A stretch of DNA of 64,000 nt from Desulfuromonadales bacterium (GCA_024636295.1 JAGXHI010000039.1:18375-82374); one strand, 5' to 3'; shown: positions 1-8,766, numbered from the stretch's first letter. The notes: generated from the sequence alone by a model not told the origin. Translations and numbers: made by a program.

Positions 1-2
1 CC

Positions 3-920
3 GAGGGCGCCGTGGCACGGGGCGGCACGCGTGTGGCCATCGGCTCGGATACGGCTGGTTTTGGAGGCTACGCCGGCAGCGGCGCAGGGGGCTCCGGCGC
101 TGAAGACGGCCCCGAGGCCGCCATTGAGGCCATGCGCGAGCGCCGATTCAACCAGCGCCGCCTCGAGGCCCAGTGGGACGAGGAGGACCGCGCAGCCAAC
201 CAGACCGCCTACGAGCGGCGCTGGCGCATCCAGGCCGAGCAGGAGCAGGCCCTGCTGGAGCTGAAAAAAGAGTCCGCTTTCGAGCTGCGCATGTTCACCA
301 TGGAGCAGCAGAACGAGCAGCGCGAGTTCGAAGAAGAGCAGACCCTCATCAAGCTGGAGCGGCTGAAAAGAGAAGAAGAGGAGCGCGCCCGCATCATATC
401 CGAGGGCGAAACCTACGTGATGAACATGCGCCGCGGCAATATAGGCATGGCCCTGGGCCTGATGCAGCAGTTCGCAGGAGAGTCCAAGGCCATCGCCATC
501 GCGGGACTGGCCATCCAGAAGGGCCTGGCGATATCGGAGACCTACATTAACACTCAGTCCGCCGCCGCCGCCGCTCTCGCCCCGCCGCCCCTGGGCCTCG
601 GCCCGGCCCTCGGTGAGCCTCTGGCAGCCGCCATCGAAACGCAGGGATATATCCGCATGGGCCTGATCGCCGCCACGGGCCTGATGGATGGCGCGCGGAT
701 CGCCGGGAGCAAAAGCAGCGGCTTCGGCTACGGCGGAGGCACGCCGAACAGCCCCATCGTCACCCAGACTCCCGCGCCGTCCGGCCCGCAGGACATCACC
801 ATCCGCCTCATCACGGACGCCAAAGGCGCGTTCACCGCCGAGGCCGTGGAGGAAACCCTGATCCCCCACCTGAATCGGGCCAACCGCCGCGGGGTCAAAA
901 TCATCGTGGAGACGCAATAA
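3..920 (+). CDS. Phage tail tape measure protein, C-terminal part
   Basis: The frame is open to the left edge, so the gene is cut by the window; the first in-frame start (GTG at 12) is probably internal. About 60-140 residues in there is a long charged coiled coil rich in Glu, Arg and Gln. A glycine/alanine-rich, weakly hydrophobic stretch follows (about 145-225), then a short globular tail. Tape measure proteins span the tail lumen and set tail length, and this charged-helix then hydrophobic pattern together with the tail genes directly downstream supports that role. The next gene starts on the base after this stop codon, so the two are translationally coupled. A minor tail protein is the alternative. 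Confidence 0.6.
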   Translation, partial: EGAVARGGTRVAIGSDTAGFGGYAGSGAGGSGAEDGPEAAIEAMRERRFNQRRLEAQWDEEDRAANQTAYERRWRIQAEQEQALLELKKESAFELRMFTMEQQNEQREFEEEQTLIKLERLKREEEERARIISEGETYVMNMRRGNIGMALGLMQQFAGESKAIAIAGLAIQKGLAISETYINTQSAAAAALAPPPLGLGPALGEPLAAAIETQGYIRMGLIAATGLMDGARIAGSKSSGFGYGGGTPNSPIVTQTPAPSGPQDITIRLITDAKGAFTAEAVEETLIPHLNRANRRGVKIIVETQ

Positions 921-1676
921 ATGTACCAGCCCGCCGTGCTCTACACCGAATACGCCGGCGCCGTCTCCGTGACGGCCACCGATTCCCTCGCGGACTCCGA
1001 TCCCGAGGACGTGCTGCTCGCCACCGAGGACACCTGGTGGGCGCCCGCGAACCAGTCGGGCTCCAAATCCCTGATATTCGACTTCGGCGCCGGCTACTAC
1101 TACAACGCCATCGCCCTGCTGGGGCGCGATCTGGACGGCGTGACGGTGGAGATCCGCGGATCGACCGACAATTTCTCCGCCAGCGATTTCCAGATCAAGG
1201 CCCCCACGGCGCTCTCCGCTCCGGTCAACGCCGGCTGGCTCATCGCTCCGGGCTCCACTGTGCGCTATCACAAGGTGATATTTTCCGGCTTCTCCAGCGA
1301 CTTTCGTGTGGCGCACGTCTGCCTCGACCAGATCCGTCCGCTCCCCTACCTGAGCGAGGATTTCGACCCGGACGGCTTCGACGCCGCGGGCGAGCAGCTC
1401 GTCTCCTCCTCGGGCGTCTACGTGGGCTCGACCCTGCAGCGCACCATGCGCGAGCTGCCCCTGGATCTGGGGCAGGTGACCGACAGCGAATACGCCATCA
1501 TCGCCCACTGGGCCGAAAACCGCCTCCGGCGACTGCTGCCGTACTTCTTTTTGCCTGAGCAGTGGACCTACGACACGGCCTATTTCGGATGGAACAAAGA
1601 CGGACGATTCAGCGCCCCGCTCAAGGACGGAGTACGCACGGTGGCGCCCATGACCTTTGTTACGAGGGCTCTCTGA
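921..1676 (+). CDS. Phage tail protein (distal tail/baseplate-like)
   Basis: A 251-residue protein starting directly after the tape-measure stop. It has no signal peptide or membrane segment. The N-terminal ~140 residues look beta-rich and resemble a discoidin/galactose-binding type module (residues around YYYNAIALLGRDLDGVTVEI), as in some distal tail and baseplate proteins. The C-terminal part is aromatic-rich. Its position between the tape measure and a large hub-like protein is where siphovirus distal tail proteins sit. The function comes from position and general character, not from a recognised catalytic motif. Confidence 0.55.
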   Translation: MYQPAVLYTEYAGAVSVTATDSLADSDPEDVLLATEDTWWAPANQSGSKSLIFDFGAGYYYNAIALLGRDLDGVTVEIRGSTDNFSASDFQIKAPTALSAPVNAGWLIAPGSTVRYHKVIFSGFSSDFRVAHVCLDQIRPLPYLSEDFDPDGFDAAGEQLVSSSGVYVGSTLQRTMRELPLDLGQVTDSEYAIIAHWAENRLRRLLPYFFLPEQWTYDTAYFGWNKDGRFSAPLKDGVRTVAPMTFVTRAL

Positions 1677-1677
1677 T

Positions 1678-4293
1678 ATGGCCTCCGACGCCTACATCGC
1701 CGCCGCGAAAAAAGAGATCCGCATCCCCGTGGTGCACCTGGCCATCGAGACCATCGACGCCCTTCGCGAGGTGGTCGCCAACCAGGCCGACTGGGAAGCC
1801 TCCCAGGGACTCACTCGCATCTCCACCACCACCGAGCCGGGCAAGGCGAAGATCGCCGCGCAGAGCCAGAGCGCCGGAGTCAGCGGCTCCGCCACCGCCT
1901 CCGAGGCCATGTTCGTCACCGGCATCCGCGGCACGCTGCGCTTCTCCTGGATGGAGGACTGCGTTTCCTGGGTGAGCGTCGCCGTGCCGGTGGGATCGAA
2001 GACCGCCCTTGTCAGCCTCAACCTCAACACCTGCACGGTCTTTGACCCCATCACCCTCGATCTCAACGTGCTGCTGGAGATCGCGGCGCCCTTCGAGCAG
2101 TTCTCCGCCTCCGATATCATCACCATCGGCGACCCGTATTTCGTTTCGATCTCGGCCAGCGGCGCCGCGCAGATGCCCGGCGCGGTCACCGTCGCCTGGG
2201 ACGGCGCCACCGAGCGCACCCTGCACTACATGCCCGCAAACGCCTCGCTGCGCACGATGATCCTTGATCTCGGCGCGGTGCCCACCGTCGCCTCCGTCTT
2301 CGGGGCGGCCGACCGGGTTCCGGCCGGCACCACCCTCGCCTACACCGCCCGAGGCCGAAACGACCCCGCTGACGCCTGGGCGAGCCTGGGGTGGGTGAGC
2401 GACGGGGATGAGCTCACCGCCTACCGCTATTACGACGTCTCGGCCGCGTTTTCCACCAACACCGGAGAGAGCCCCGAGCTCAGCGAGATATCCATCACCG
2501 GTGGGGACACCCGCCAGCGGCACTACTCGACCCACCTCGATGCCCCGGTCCAAGGCGCAAAACCCTATCTGAAGGAGAAGAGTCTCTCGAGCCTCACCAG
2601 CAAGATCGAGCTCGATAAACTCTCCACCGTCGGGCAAGTGAGCGCCAAGCTCCACTGGCGGCGCGACAGCGGGGATCTGATCGCCACCGGGTTTCTTAAA
2701 AATCGCCGCGTGAGCATTCAGACGGGGTTTCTCGGCCTTGCCGAAAAGGATTTCGAGCCCTACTTCACCGGCCTCTTCCACGACTGGTCCTCCGACCCGC
2801 TGGCCATGGAGATCGAAATCACCCTGCAGGACGTGCTCAAGCGCTTTTTTAAAGAGAAGATTCCCCGCGGCTCCTTCAACGCTGTCGGCGCGAAAACCCA
2901 CACGGCCCTGACCTGGCTGAACGAGAACGTCATACAGGTGATGCTCGATATCTTTGACGCGATGGACCTGCCCGGCCGCCTGATGGACCGGGTCGCCTTC
3001 GAGACGCTGCGCGACGGGGATTTCTCGTCCGCCGACTGGCAGGTGAGCCGCACCATCGAGGAGCCCACCGAAGCCAAGACGCTTCTCGAAGAGCTCTCCA
3101 TCCTCTCTGGCGTGTTCATCGTGCCCCTGCCCTCGGGCAAGCTCACCCCGGTGCGCTACGATCCCGAGGCCGCCAACGCCGCCGTTCTCGATGCTCTGGA
3201 GCACCAGCAGCAGGAGATCGAAGGCGGCCAGGAGGAGCTCTTCACCCGCAACGTCTGCTATTACAATCCCATCGCCGCCGACCCCTCGGACGACCCCGCC
3301 GACTACAACAAGGGCTACATGATCGAGAACGCCGCCGCCGCCAGCAACTGGGGCGAGAAGGGCGAGAAGACCTATTTTGACAAGTGGGAAGCCTCGGCCG
3401 CCGCCATGGTCGCCCTGGCCGAGCGCCGCGACGCCTGGTATGCCAACCCTCTGTTGCGCACCAGCCTCAAGCAGCTACCCCCGCGCTGGCAGGGCCTGCT
3501 GCCCGGACAAGTAATCCGCGTGCAGAACCTGCTGCTGCCCTCCGGGGCGTTGAGCTGGGACCGCCGCGCGGACATCCCCTTGCGAACCAGCAAGAAGCGG
3601 TTTTTGATCATTAGCAAAAAAACGCATCCGCTCGATGCGACTTTCGACCTCGATTTAATGGAGGTCAGAAGCGATCGCCTCGCCACCGACTTCTCCGCCG
3701 ATACGGTGGGGCAGATCCCCTCGGCCTGGACCGAGCGCTGGGACGCCTCGGGCGATTTCCTCGTTCAGGAGCTGCCCCTGGGCTATCCGGCCGGGCCCAG
3801 CTACCTGCAGGGCTCCATCCCCGATGCGGGCGACTATCTGATCAGCGCCGACGATTTCGACCACGTTCAGGACGGCGAGATCCTGCTCAAGTTCCAGACG
3901 CCCACCGAGGCAGAGCAGCGCATCGTGGCCGCCCGCTGCTCGGGCGCCGCCGGAAACGAGACCGGGTACTATATCGCCATCACCTACAGCCCCTTTCTCG
4001 GTCGCAACCTGCGCATGCATGCCCTGGTCGATGGCGTGCAAAAAAGCGTCTATACCGGCCCGTACAACTGGACGGACGCCACCTGGCACTGGATGCGCTT
4101 TCGCGTGGCCGGCCGCATGGTCTACGTGCGCATGTGGCCGGACGGCGACTCCGAGCCCACCGTCTGGACCAGCGCCGCCGAAACCGACCTGGTGCCCTCC
4201 GGGCTGTGGTGGGGGATCGCCGGGTCCCAGAGCGACATCAACGTCGACTACATCAGCATGGCCGCCGACAGCCTCACCGCCGCCGGGCCATAA
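1678..4293 (+). CDS. Large phage tail-tip/hub protein with C-terminal lectin-like domain
   Basis: An 871-residue protein. The ATG at 1678 sits one base after the previous stop; an upstream in-frame start would overlap the previous gene and is less likely. Residues ~1-640 look like a tail-hub/host-specificity protein (mixed alpha/beta, no enzyme motif seen). The last ~210 residues, from about the VGQIPSAW segment onward, look like a concanavalin-A/LamG-type beta sandwich, with repeated Trp/Tyr strands such as WHWMRFRVAGRMVYVRMW. Such modules bind surface glycans. It is the largest gene of the tail cluster and lies between the distal tail protein and the receptor-binding protein, fitting a central tail-tip role. 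Confidence 0.55.
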   Translation: MASDAYIAAAKKEIRIPVVHLAIETIDALREVVANQADWEASQGLTRISTTTEPGKAKIAAQSQSAGVSGSATASEAMFVTGIRGTLRFSWMEDCVSWVSVAVPVGSKTALVSLNLNTCTVFDPITLDLNVLLEIAAPFEQFSASDIITIGDPYFVSISASGAAQMPGAVTVAWDGATERTLHYMPANASLRTMILDLGAVPTVASVFGAADRVPAGTTLAYTARGRNDPADAWASLGWVSDGDELTAYRYYDVSAAFSTNTGESPELSEISITGGDTRQRHYSTHLDAPVQGAKPYLKEKSLSSLTSKIELDKLSTVGQVSAKLHWRRDSGDLIATGFLKNRRVSIQTGFLGLAEKDFEPYFTGLFHDWSSDPLAMEIEITLQDVLKRFFKEKIPRGSFNAVGAKTHTALTWLNENVIQVMLDIFDAMDLPGRLMDRVAFETLRDGDFSSADWQVSRTIEEPTEAKTLLEELSILSGVFIVPLPSGKLTPVRYDPEAANAAVLDALEHQQQEIEGGQEELFTRNVCYYNPIAADPSDDPADYNKGYMIENAAAASNWGEKGEKTYFDKWEASAAAMVALAERRDAWYANPLLRTSLKQLPPRWQGLLPGQVIRVQNLLLPSGALSWDRRADIPLRTSKKRFLIISKKTHPLDATFDLDLMEVRSDRLATDFSADTVGQIPSAWTERWDASGDFLVQELPLGYPAGPSYLQGSIPDAGDYLISADDFDHVQDGEILLKFQTPTEAEQRIVAARCSGAAGNETGYYIAITYSPFLGRNLRMHALVDGVQKSVYTGPYNWTDATWHWMRFRVAGRMVYVRMWPDGDSEPTVWTSAAETDLVPSGLWWGIAGSQSDINVDYISMAADSLTAAGP

Positions 4294-4312
4294 CCGAAAA
4301 AGGAGAGACCCC

Positions 4313-4669
4313 ATGGAAACCGTCAACCAGCCCAACCAGAGCCTGCGCTACCACGGCCCGCTGCATATCTTCAAGGATGCGGCCGTCTTCGACGCCGCCG
4401 AGACCCGCACCAGCGGTTTTGTCCGCTGCGACCTGCTGAGCAAGATCTTCGGCGCCGCCTACGCCGATCAGGCCGGAACTCTGAAAGTCCAGTTCAGCGC
4501 CGATGGCGTCAACGTCGATCACGAGGAGGAGATCAGCATCTCGGCCGGCGCCGCCTCCGGGGGCTTCGTGGTCGATGTGGTCCTGCCCTACGTGCGCCTC
4601 TCCTACACCAACGGCGCCAGCGCCTCCACCGCGAGCCGGATCAATCTCTTCGGCCGCGCGACCAGCTGA
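4313..4669 (+). CDS. Hypothetical small phage tail-region protein
   Basis: A 118-residue protein preceded by AAAGGAGAGACCCC before the ATG, a good ribosome binding site that decides this start over a longer in-frame ORF. The sequence is beta-strand rich with Ser/Ala/Gly turns and no signal peptide or membrane segment, as in small decoration or tail-tip accessory proteins. It lies in the same-strand run of tail genes. I do not recognise the family. Confidence 0.6.
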   Translation: METVNQPNQSLRYHGPLHIFKDAAVFDAAETRTSGFVRCDLLSKIFGAAYADQAGTLKVQFSADGVNVDHEEEISISAGAASGGFVVDVVLPYVRLSYTNGASASTASRINLFGRATS

Positions 4670-4676
4670 GGCCGCC

Positions 4677-4880
4677 ATGAGACTCTACGGCACGAGCAAG
4701 GACACGCCGCAGCTCCCGGGAATGTCCGCCCGGGCGCTCAACTATCTCACCTCCGAGGCGGACAACCTCGCCATGGCCGTGCGCGATTTCTCCGGATCGA
4801 ACCTGCTGGTGGGCGACTCCGTCGGCGCCCATGAGCACTTCGTGACCGCCGACGGGGATTTCTTCCGGCTGAGGAGATGA
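4677..4880 (+). CDS. Hypothetical 67-aa phage protein
   Basis: A small soluble protein starting 7 bases after the previous stop; the ATG follows a GAGGCCGCC sequence that is a weak ribosome binding site. It is followed 4 bases later by the next gene, so it belongs to the tail operon. No domain is recognised. It is kept because spacing, strand and codon use match its neighbours and it fills what would otherwise be a 215-base gap. Confidence 0.5.
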   Translation: MRLYGTSKDTPQLPGMSARALNYLTSEADNLAMAVRDFSGSNLLVGDSVGAHEHFVTADGDFFRLRR

Positions 4881-4884
4881 CGCC

Positions 4885-5238
4885 ATGACCAAAACCCACC
4901 GCATCCAAAGCCGCACCTCAGAGGCTTTGCTTCTGCGGATCAAGGTGATCGACTTTGTCACCCGGGCCTACGTCCCTTTTGACGGCTGGCAGGGGCGCGC
5001 CCGCATCTACGATCCGGCGGATCCCGAGACGGCTCTCGCCTCGCCCACGGTGACCTTCAAGCCCGACGGCGTGGCGGAGATCTACCTCGCCCAGGCCGAT
5101 GTCGCGGCTCTGCTCTCGGCCGATGCGGACGCGGCCGATCTGCGATGGGAGGTTCTCGTCAAGCCCGACGCGGACTACCCCGTCTCGCTCGCCGCAGGCG
5201 TCTGGCGCCTCACCCGGGGAGGTCCGCCGTGGACATAA
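4885..5238 (+). CDS. Hypothetical phage protein, baseplate/tail accessory-like
   Basis: A 117-residue beta-rich protein starting with ATG just after AGGAGATGACGCC. The composition resembles small BppU-like or fiber-adaptor proteins: several predicted strands, a TFKPDG turn, and a final strand with VWRLTRG. It contains no catalytic motif. Its last 10 bases overlap the start of the next gene, indicating translational coupling. The placement just upstream of the receptor-binding protein suggests an adaptor role, which is inference. Confidence 0.5.
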   Translation: MTKTHRIQSRTSEALLLRIKVIDFVTRAYVPFDGWQGRARIYDPADPETALASPTVTFKPDGVAEIYLAQADVAALLSADADAADLRWEVLVKPDADYPVSLAAGVWRLTRGGPPWT

Positions 5239-5384
5239 CCGTCGAATTTCGCCGCGATCCGCTCATCACCGTCGCGATCAGCGACTATCCCAACCGCTTC
5301 GACCTCTTCGTCGCAAACAGCCTCGGAGGCATCGAGCCGTTTACGACCTCGGAAAACGAACAATTCAGAGCAAAGGAGATCTAA
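5229..5384 (+). CDS. Hypothetical 51-aa phage protein
   Basis: A GTG-start ORF overlapping the end of the previous gene by 10 bases, with GGGGAGGTCCGCC just upstream as ribosome binding site. It encodes 51 residues without a membrane segment and stops four bases before the receptor-binding protein. The tight packing on both sides is the main support. No function can be assigned. Confidence 0.45.
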   Translation: MDITVEFRRDPLITVAISDYPNRFDLFVANSLGGIEPFTTSENEQFRAKEI

Positions 5385-5388
5385 ACCC

Positions 5389-6981
5389 ATGGCCTACCAA
5401 TCCCAGTACACCGGAGCGCAGATCGACGCCGCCGTCGGCAGCCTCGTCGGCACCCTCAACAGTATCGGCACCGCAGGCGCGGCCGGCTTCGGCGTGGGCG
5501 TCGCCCCGCCCGAGGCCGTATTCGACGGCATGACGCCTCTTTTCGGCTACACCGACCCCACGCACGCCAATTACGGAAACTACCAGTTCTCCGACGGCTC
5601 GGTGATGTGCTGGATCCCCAAGTTTTACTACAAGATCGGCACGGGGAGCAACGGCCTGGCCGTCAACGTGACCGATGTCAAGGGGGTCAAGACCTACGCC
5701 ACCCGCTATGAGGCCGAGGCGGCGGGGTACGCGCTGCACCGGGCGTTTATCGACGGCGGAGACGAAAAGGACGGCTTCTTCATCGACAAGTACATGGCCA
5801 GCAAAAACGCCAAGGGCGCGGGGTTCATCGCCTCTTCCATCGCCGGGGGGCTGCCGATCTCGACGCACGCCGACCACAACCCCATCGCGGATCTGACCGC
5901 CTGCGCCGGCAATTATTATTACGAGGCGATCAACGCGGCCCATGCCCGCGACGGCGCGGACGGTGCGGTCAACGCAAGCAGCCGCTTCCATGTGGTCTCC
6001 CGCTTCCAGTGGGCGGCCCTGGCGCTGCTGTCGCTGGCTCACGGGCAGGCGGCGAGCTCCGCCACGTACTGCGCCTGGTACGACGCGGGGGGCTCGACCA
6101 ATTTTCCCAAGGGGTGCAACAACAACGCCCTGGGGGACACCAACGACGCGGAGGTCGCCTACGTCTCCGACGGCTACAGCAACGCCGCCAAGACCGGCAG
6201 CGGCACCCCGTTTGCCAAAACCACCCACAACGGGCAGGCCTGCGGGGTGGCGGACGTGAACGGGCTGATGTACGACCTGAACATCGGGATCACCTGCATC
6301 GCGACCGCCGTCAGCATCACCGCCGCCAGCCAGGCCAACCCCTGCCAGATCACCGCCGCAGGGCACGGCCTGACCACCGGCGATCCCGTTATGATCACCT
6401 CGGTGGGCGGCATGACGGAGATCAACGACAAGATCTTCGCCGCCACCGTGGTCGATGCCAACAATTTCACCCTGGACGGAGTGGACTCCAGCGCGTTTGC
6501 CGCCTACACCTCCGGAGGATCGGCCACCGTAGGCACGTTCTACGCCGCCAAAGAGGCGACGGCGATGCGGGATTTCACCGCCGGCAACACCCTGGCCACC
6601 GATCACTGGGGCGCGGCGGGCGTAGCGGCGCTGATGGACGCCATCGCCCCGGCCTTCGAGACCGCCTATCCGAACAACGGCTTCGCACAGAGGATGGGCG
6701 ACGGGGCGGGGCAGGTCCTCTCCGAAGCCGCCAGCGGCAACGGGTGGCTGCTCACCGGCCTGGGGCTCCCCAAGGATGCGGCCGGAATCTCCCCCTCGGG
6801 AACAAACCTCTTCGGCAGCGATTATTTCTATCAGTACATCCGGAATGAACTGTTCCTGCGCTCGTCCCTGAATTGGAACTATGGGTCGACTGCGGGTGTC
6901 TGGGGGCTCCACTTGGGCCTCAGCCGGACGGTCTCGGGCGACGTTGTGGGGTTTCGGGCCGCCTGTTACCCTGGGGCCTGA
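5389..6981 (+). CDS. Receptor-binding protein; DGR target with C-type-lectin/FGE-like fold
   Basis: A 530-residue protein; the ATG follows AAAGGAGATCTAAACCC. The middle and C-terminal parts have formylglycine-generating-enzyme/C-type-lectin features: a YYYKIGTGSN strand, the region around FFIDKYMASKNAKG, SRFQWAALALL, and a C-terminal VGFRAACY strand. Residues ~300-380 carry an inserted FCCH-like beta module (ITAAGHGLTTGDPVMI) often seen in phage tail proteins. The last ~47 residues are the DGR variable region, with the framework SLNWNYGSTAGVWGL and SRTVSGDVVGFRAA. In DGR phages such proteins sit at the tail-fiber tip and vary receptor choice. An Avd-RT remnant follows 25 bases downstream. Confidence 0.85.
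   Translation: MAYQSQYTGAQIDAAVGSLVGTLNSIGTAGAAGFGVGVAPPEAVFDGMTPLFGYTDPTHANYGNYQFSDGSVMCWIPKFYYKIGTGSNGLAVNVTDVKGVKTYATRYEAEAAGYALHRAFIDGGDEKDGFFIDKYMASKNAKGAGFIASSIAGGLPISTHADHNPIADLTACAGNYYYEAINAAHARDGADGAVNASSRFHVVSRFQWAALALLSLAHGQAASSATYCAWYDAGGSTNFPKGCNNNALGDTNDAEVAYVSDGYSNAAKTGSGTPFAKTTHNGQACGVADVNGLMYDLNIGITCIATAVSITAASQANPCQITAAGHGLTTGDPVMITSVGGMTEINDKIFAATVVDANNFTLDGVDSSAFAAYTSGGSATVGTFYAAKEATAMRDFTAGNTLATDHWGAAGVAALMDAIAPAFETAYPNNGFAQRMGDGAGQVLSEAASGNGWLLTGLGLPKDAAGISPSGTNLFGSDYFYQYIRNELFLRSSLNWNYGSTAGVWGLHLGLSRTVSGDVVGFRAACYPGA
6840..6981 (+). repeat. DGR variable region (VR) at the 3' end of the receptor-binding gene
   Basis: The translated C-terminus keeps the standard DGR lectin framework (N-W-N, G-S, AGVW-L, SRT, VGFRAA). 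The positions that normally read AAY (Asn) in template repeats here read TAT, ACT, CAC, GGC, CTC, GTC, GGC, GAC and GTT. Every one keeps a pyrimidine at the third base and changes only where adenines are expected. This is the footprint of adenine-specific mutagenic retrohoming. The GC-rich adenine-poor block at 6948-6981 is the likely initiation-of-mutagenic-homology end. No second copy (template) was found in the window. The left border is approximate. Confidence 0.75.
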
Positions 6982-7006
6982 GCGATAGCGAGGGGGTGAT
7001 TTTACG

Positions 7007-7954
7007 ATGAGCAATATCCACGCCGAAGCGCAGCTGTGCCGCAAGTTCACTCAATTCGCCAAGCTGCTCAATATTTATCTCAATCATTTCCCGAAGGCGG
7101 AGCGGTACGCGCTGGCGAACCGCATCCGCAATTCGGCCTACGAGGTCTACGATCTGATCACCGAGGCCCAGAAGCGCTACATCAAAAAGACGACCCTCAC
7201 CAACCTGGACATCGCCCACGAGCGGCTGCGCATGCAGATCTACCTGGCCTATGAGCTGGGGCACTTCAGGTTCAAGGATGGCCGCAAGGGCGACGACGCC
7301 GCGGCGCTGGAGAGACACAGGTACACGACTCTGGGCGAGATGGTGGATGAGCTGGGCCGGATGATCGAGCACAAGATCAAGGACGAGCGGCTGCTCAATG
7401 TCATGATGATGTACGCCGATCACGAGGAGCCGGTGGGGATCCCCATCGGAAACCTGCTCAGCCAGCTCTATGCGCTGATCTACCTCAACCCCGTAGACCA
7501 CTACGTCAAGCGCGGCCTGGGCATCGCGTATTATGCCCGCTATGTGGACGACATGCTGATTATGGGCGTCAGCCGCGAGCAGGCCGTCTTTTTGCGCGAT
7601 CGCATCGGGGAGTTCCTGGCCGAGCACCTGCACCTGGAGTATTCGAAGACGAGCATCGCCAAGGTGCGGCGGGGCGTGAACTTCGTCGGCTACCGCACCT
7701 GGCGCCGCTTTCGCTTCACCCGCAAGCATAGTCTCTACAAATTCCGCCGCGCCGTCAAAAAAGGCGATGCGGCCGCAGTGGTCTCGATCCTGGGGCACGC
7801 CAAAAATACACAATCCCTTCCGTACCTGGTGCGGACCATCATGGAGGCCGAACATGACCAAAATCTACCGCTGTCAAATCGCGTCCGACGAGCACACCAC
7901 CTACCGCCCCCAGGGCACCGAAGAGGCCCCCGTTCAGGAGCTGTGCACCATTAA
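7007..7954 (+). CDS. DGR remnant: Avd-like N-terminus fused in frame to C-terminal half of the reverse transcriptase
   Basis: A 315-residue ORF; the ATG follows GGGGGTGATTTTACG. Residues 1-~120 are an Avd-type four-helix protein (FPKAERYALANRIR, LTNLDIAHERLRMQIYLAYEL, GEMVDELGRMI). From ~122 the sequence becomes the distal DGR RT: GIPIGNLLSQ (144-153), YVDD at 179-182, then GVNFVGYR. The RT N-terminal half, including the motif-A aspartate, is missing, as is the template repeat that normally lies between avd and RT. The simplest reading is one deletion joining the two genes near base 7365, giving a protein unable to polymerise. The last ~30 residues overlap the next gene and may be readthrough past the original RT end. 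A naturally fused variant is less likely because motif A is lost. Confidence 0.75.
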   Translation: MSNIHAEAQLCRKFTQFAKLLNIYLNHFPKAERYALANRIRNSAYEVYDLITEAQKRYIKKTTLTNLDIAHERLRMQIYLAYELGHFRFKDGRKGDDAAALERHRYTTLGEMVDELGRMIEHKIKDERLLNVMMMYADHEEPVGIPIGNLLSQLYALIYLNPVDHYVKRGLGIAYYARYVDDMLIMGVSREQAVFLRDRIGEFLAEHLHLEYSKTSIAKVRRGVNFVGYRTWRRFRFTRKHSLYKFRRAVKKGDAAAVVSILGHAKNTQSLPYLVRTIMEAEHDQNLPLSNRVRRAHHLPPPGHRRGPRSGAVHH

Positions 7955-8285
7955 CGGCTTCACCTACTTCAGCGGCCCGGACGAGCTGCCGCCCCAGCCG
8001 CCCCAGATCGCGGCAGAGCCTGTCATCATGGATGACGCCCTGCGCGAGCAGATCAAGGCCGCAAGCCCCCAGTGCCGGCTGATCGCGGAGCGCATGCAGC
8101 AGCGCATCAAAGAGCGCTACCCGAGAACCGAGGACGAGCTCTTTCTCGCCCGCATCAGTATCGGACAGATCATGGGCACCTACGCCATGAGCCCCGAAGA
8201 GCAGCAGGAGGTCGGCGAGTATCAGGCGCACGTCGAATCCGTCCGCCAATGGGGACGAGACCAGCGGGCGGAGCTGGGGCTGTAG
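7854..8285 (+). CDS. Hypothetical phage protein (143 aa) downstream of the DGR
   Basis: The ATG at 7854 has GGAGG six bases upstream, preferred over an upstream start that would run deep into the RT remnant. The protein is soluble and acidic, with a helical C-terminal half (about 60-143) and a Pro/Gln-rich linker around residue 45-55. I do not recognise it. The position right after the variable protein and RT would suit a fiber chaperone or assembly protein, but no motif supports that. It is the last phage gene before a terminator and the tRNA genes. Confidence 0.55.
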   Translation: MTKIYRCQIASDEHTTYRPQGTEEAPVQELCTINGFTYFSGPDELPPQPPQIAAEPVIMDDALREQIKAASPQCRLIAERMQQRIKERYPRTEDELFLARISIGQIMGTYAMSPEEQQEVGEYQAHVESVRQWGRDQRAELGL

Positions 8286-8323
8286 GCCCTGCCCCCGTAG
8301 ATGTTCGTAGATGTCGGCCGCAA

Positions 8324-8362
8324 AAAGGGTTAGCCCGAAATTCGAGCTAACCCTTTGTTTTT
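8324..8362 (+). terminator. Rho-independent terminator closing the phage operon
   Basis: The 11-bp stem AAAGGGTTAGC (8324-8334) pairs with GCTAACCCTTT (8346-8356); a T-rich tail follows to 8362. It lies 39 bases after the last phage gene and three bases from the 3' end of tRNA-Arg. Confidence 0.8.
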
Positions 8363-8364
8363 GC

Positions 8365-8441
<77 letters not shown>

Positions 8442-8446
8442 TTAAA

Positions 8447-8523
<77 letters not shown>

Positions 8524-8693
8524 AAAAGGAGAATCTCTAGCATGTGGTGGGGTTTTTTGCAACCCGAAAGTGTCACTTGGTTTGTTGTCAGCGAAGTGGC
8601 GGACAGATGATTCCTTCGGACCAGACCGCAGATCCTTTCTGGACTCTGGAGGAATGGCAACTGAAAAGATAAATCAATTCGGCTAGTTGTAAT

Positions 8694-8722
8694 TTGACCT
8701 TTCACCACTCGTCGGATATGTT
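8694..8722 (+). promoter_or_regulatory. Candidate sigma-70 promoter for the beta-PGM/GH65 genes
   Basis: TTGACC at 8694-8699 is separated by 17 bases from TATGTT at 8717-8722. It lies about 45 bases upstream of the pgmB start. The -35 box is strong and the -10 moderate. Confidence 0.4.
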
Positions 8723-8766
8723 TAAGTGATATGTGATAAGCCGCTCCCTTGAAGAGGAGGTTTACC

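Noticed and set aside
1660..3204. A 514-codon minus-strand open frame opposite the large tail gene
   Set aside because: It is the antisense shadow of a high-GC gene; low-complexity Gly/Arg/Val composition and no ribosome binding site.
5365..7050. A 561-codon minus-strand open frame opposite the receptor-binding protein and the Avd start
   Set aside because: It mirrors the coding strand's codon bias; the + strand has recognisable domains throughout.
6982..8285. A template repeat for the DGR
   Set aside because: I compared the VR framework with the 25-base gap, the RT remnant and the following gene and found no near-copy. It may lie outside the window or be lost.
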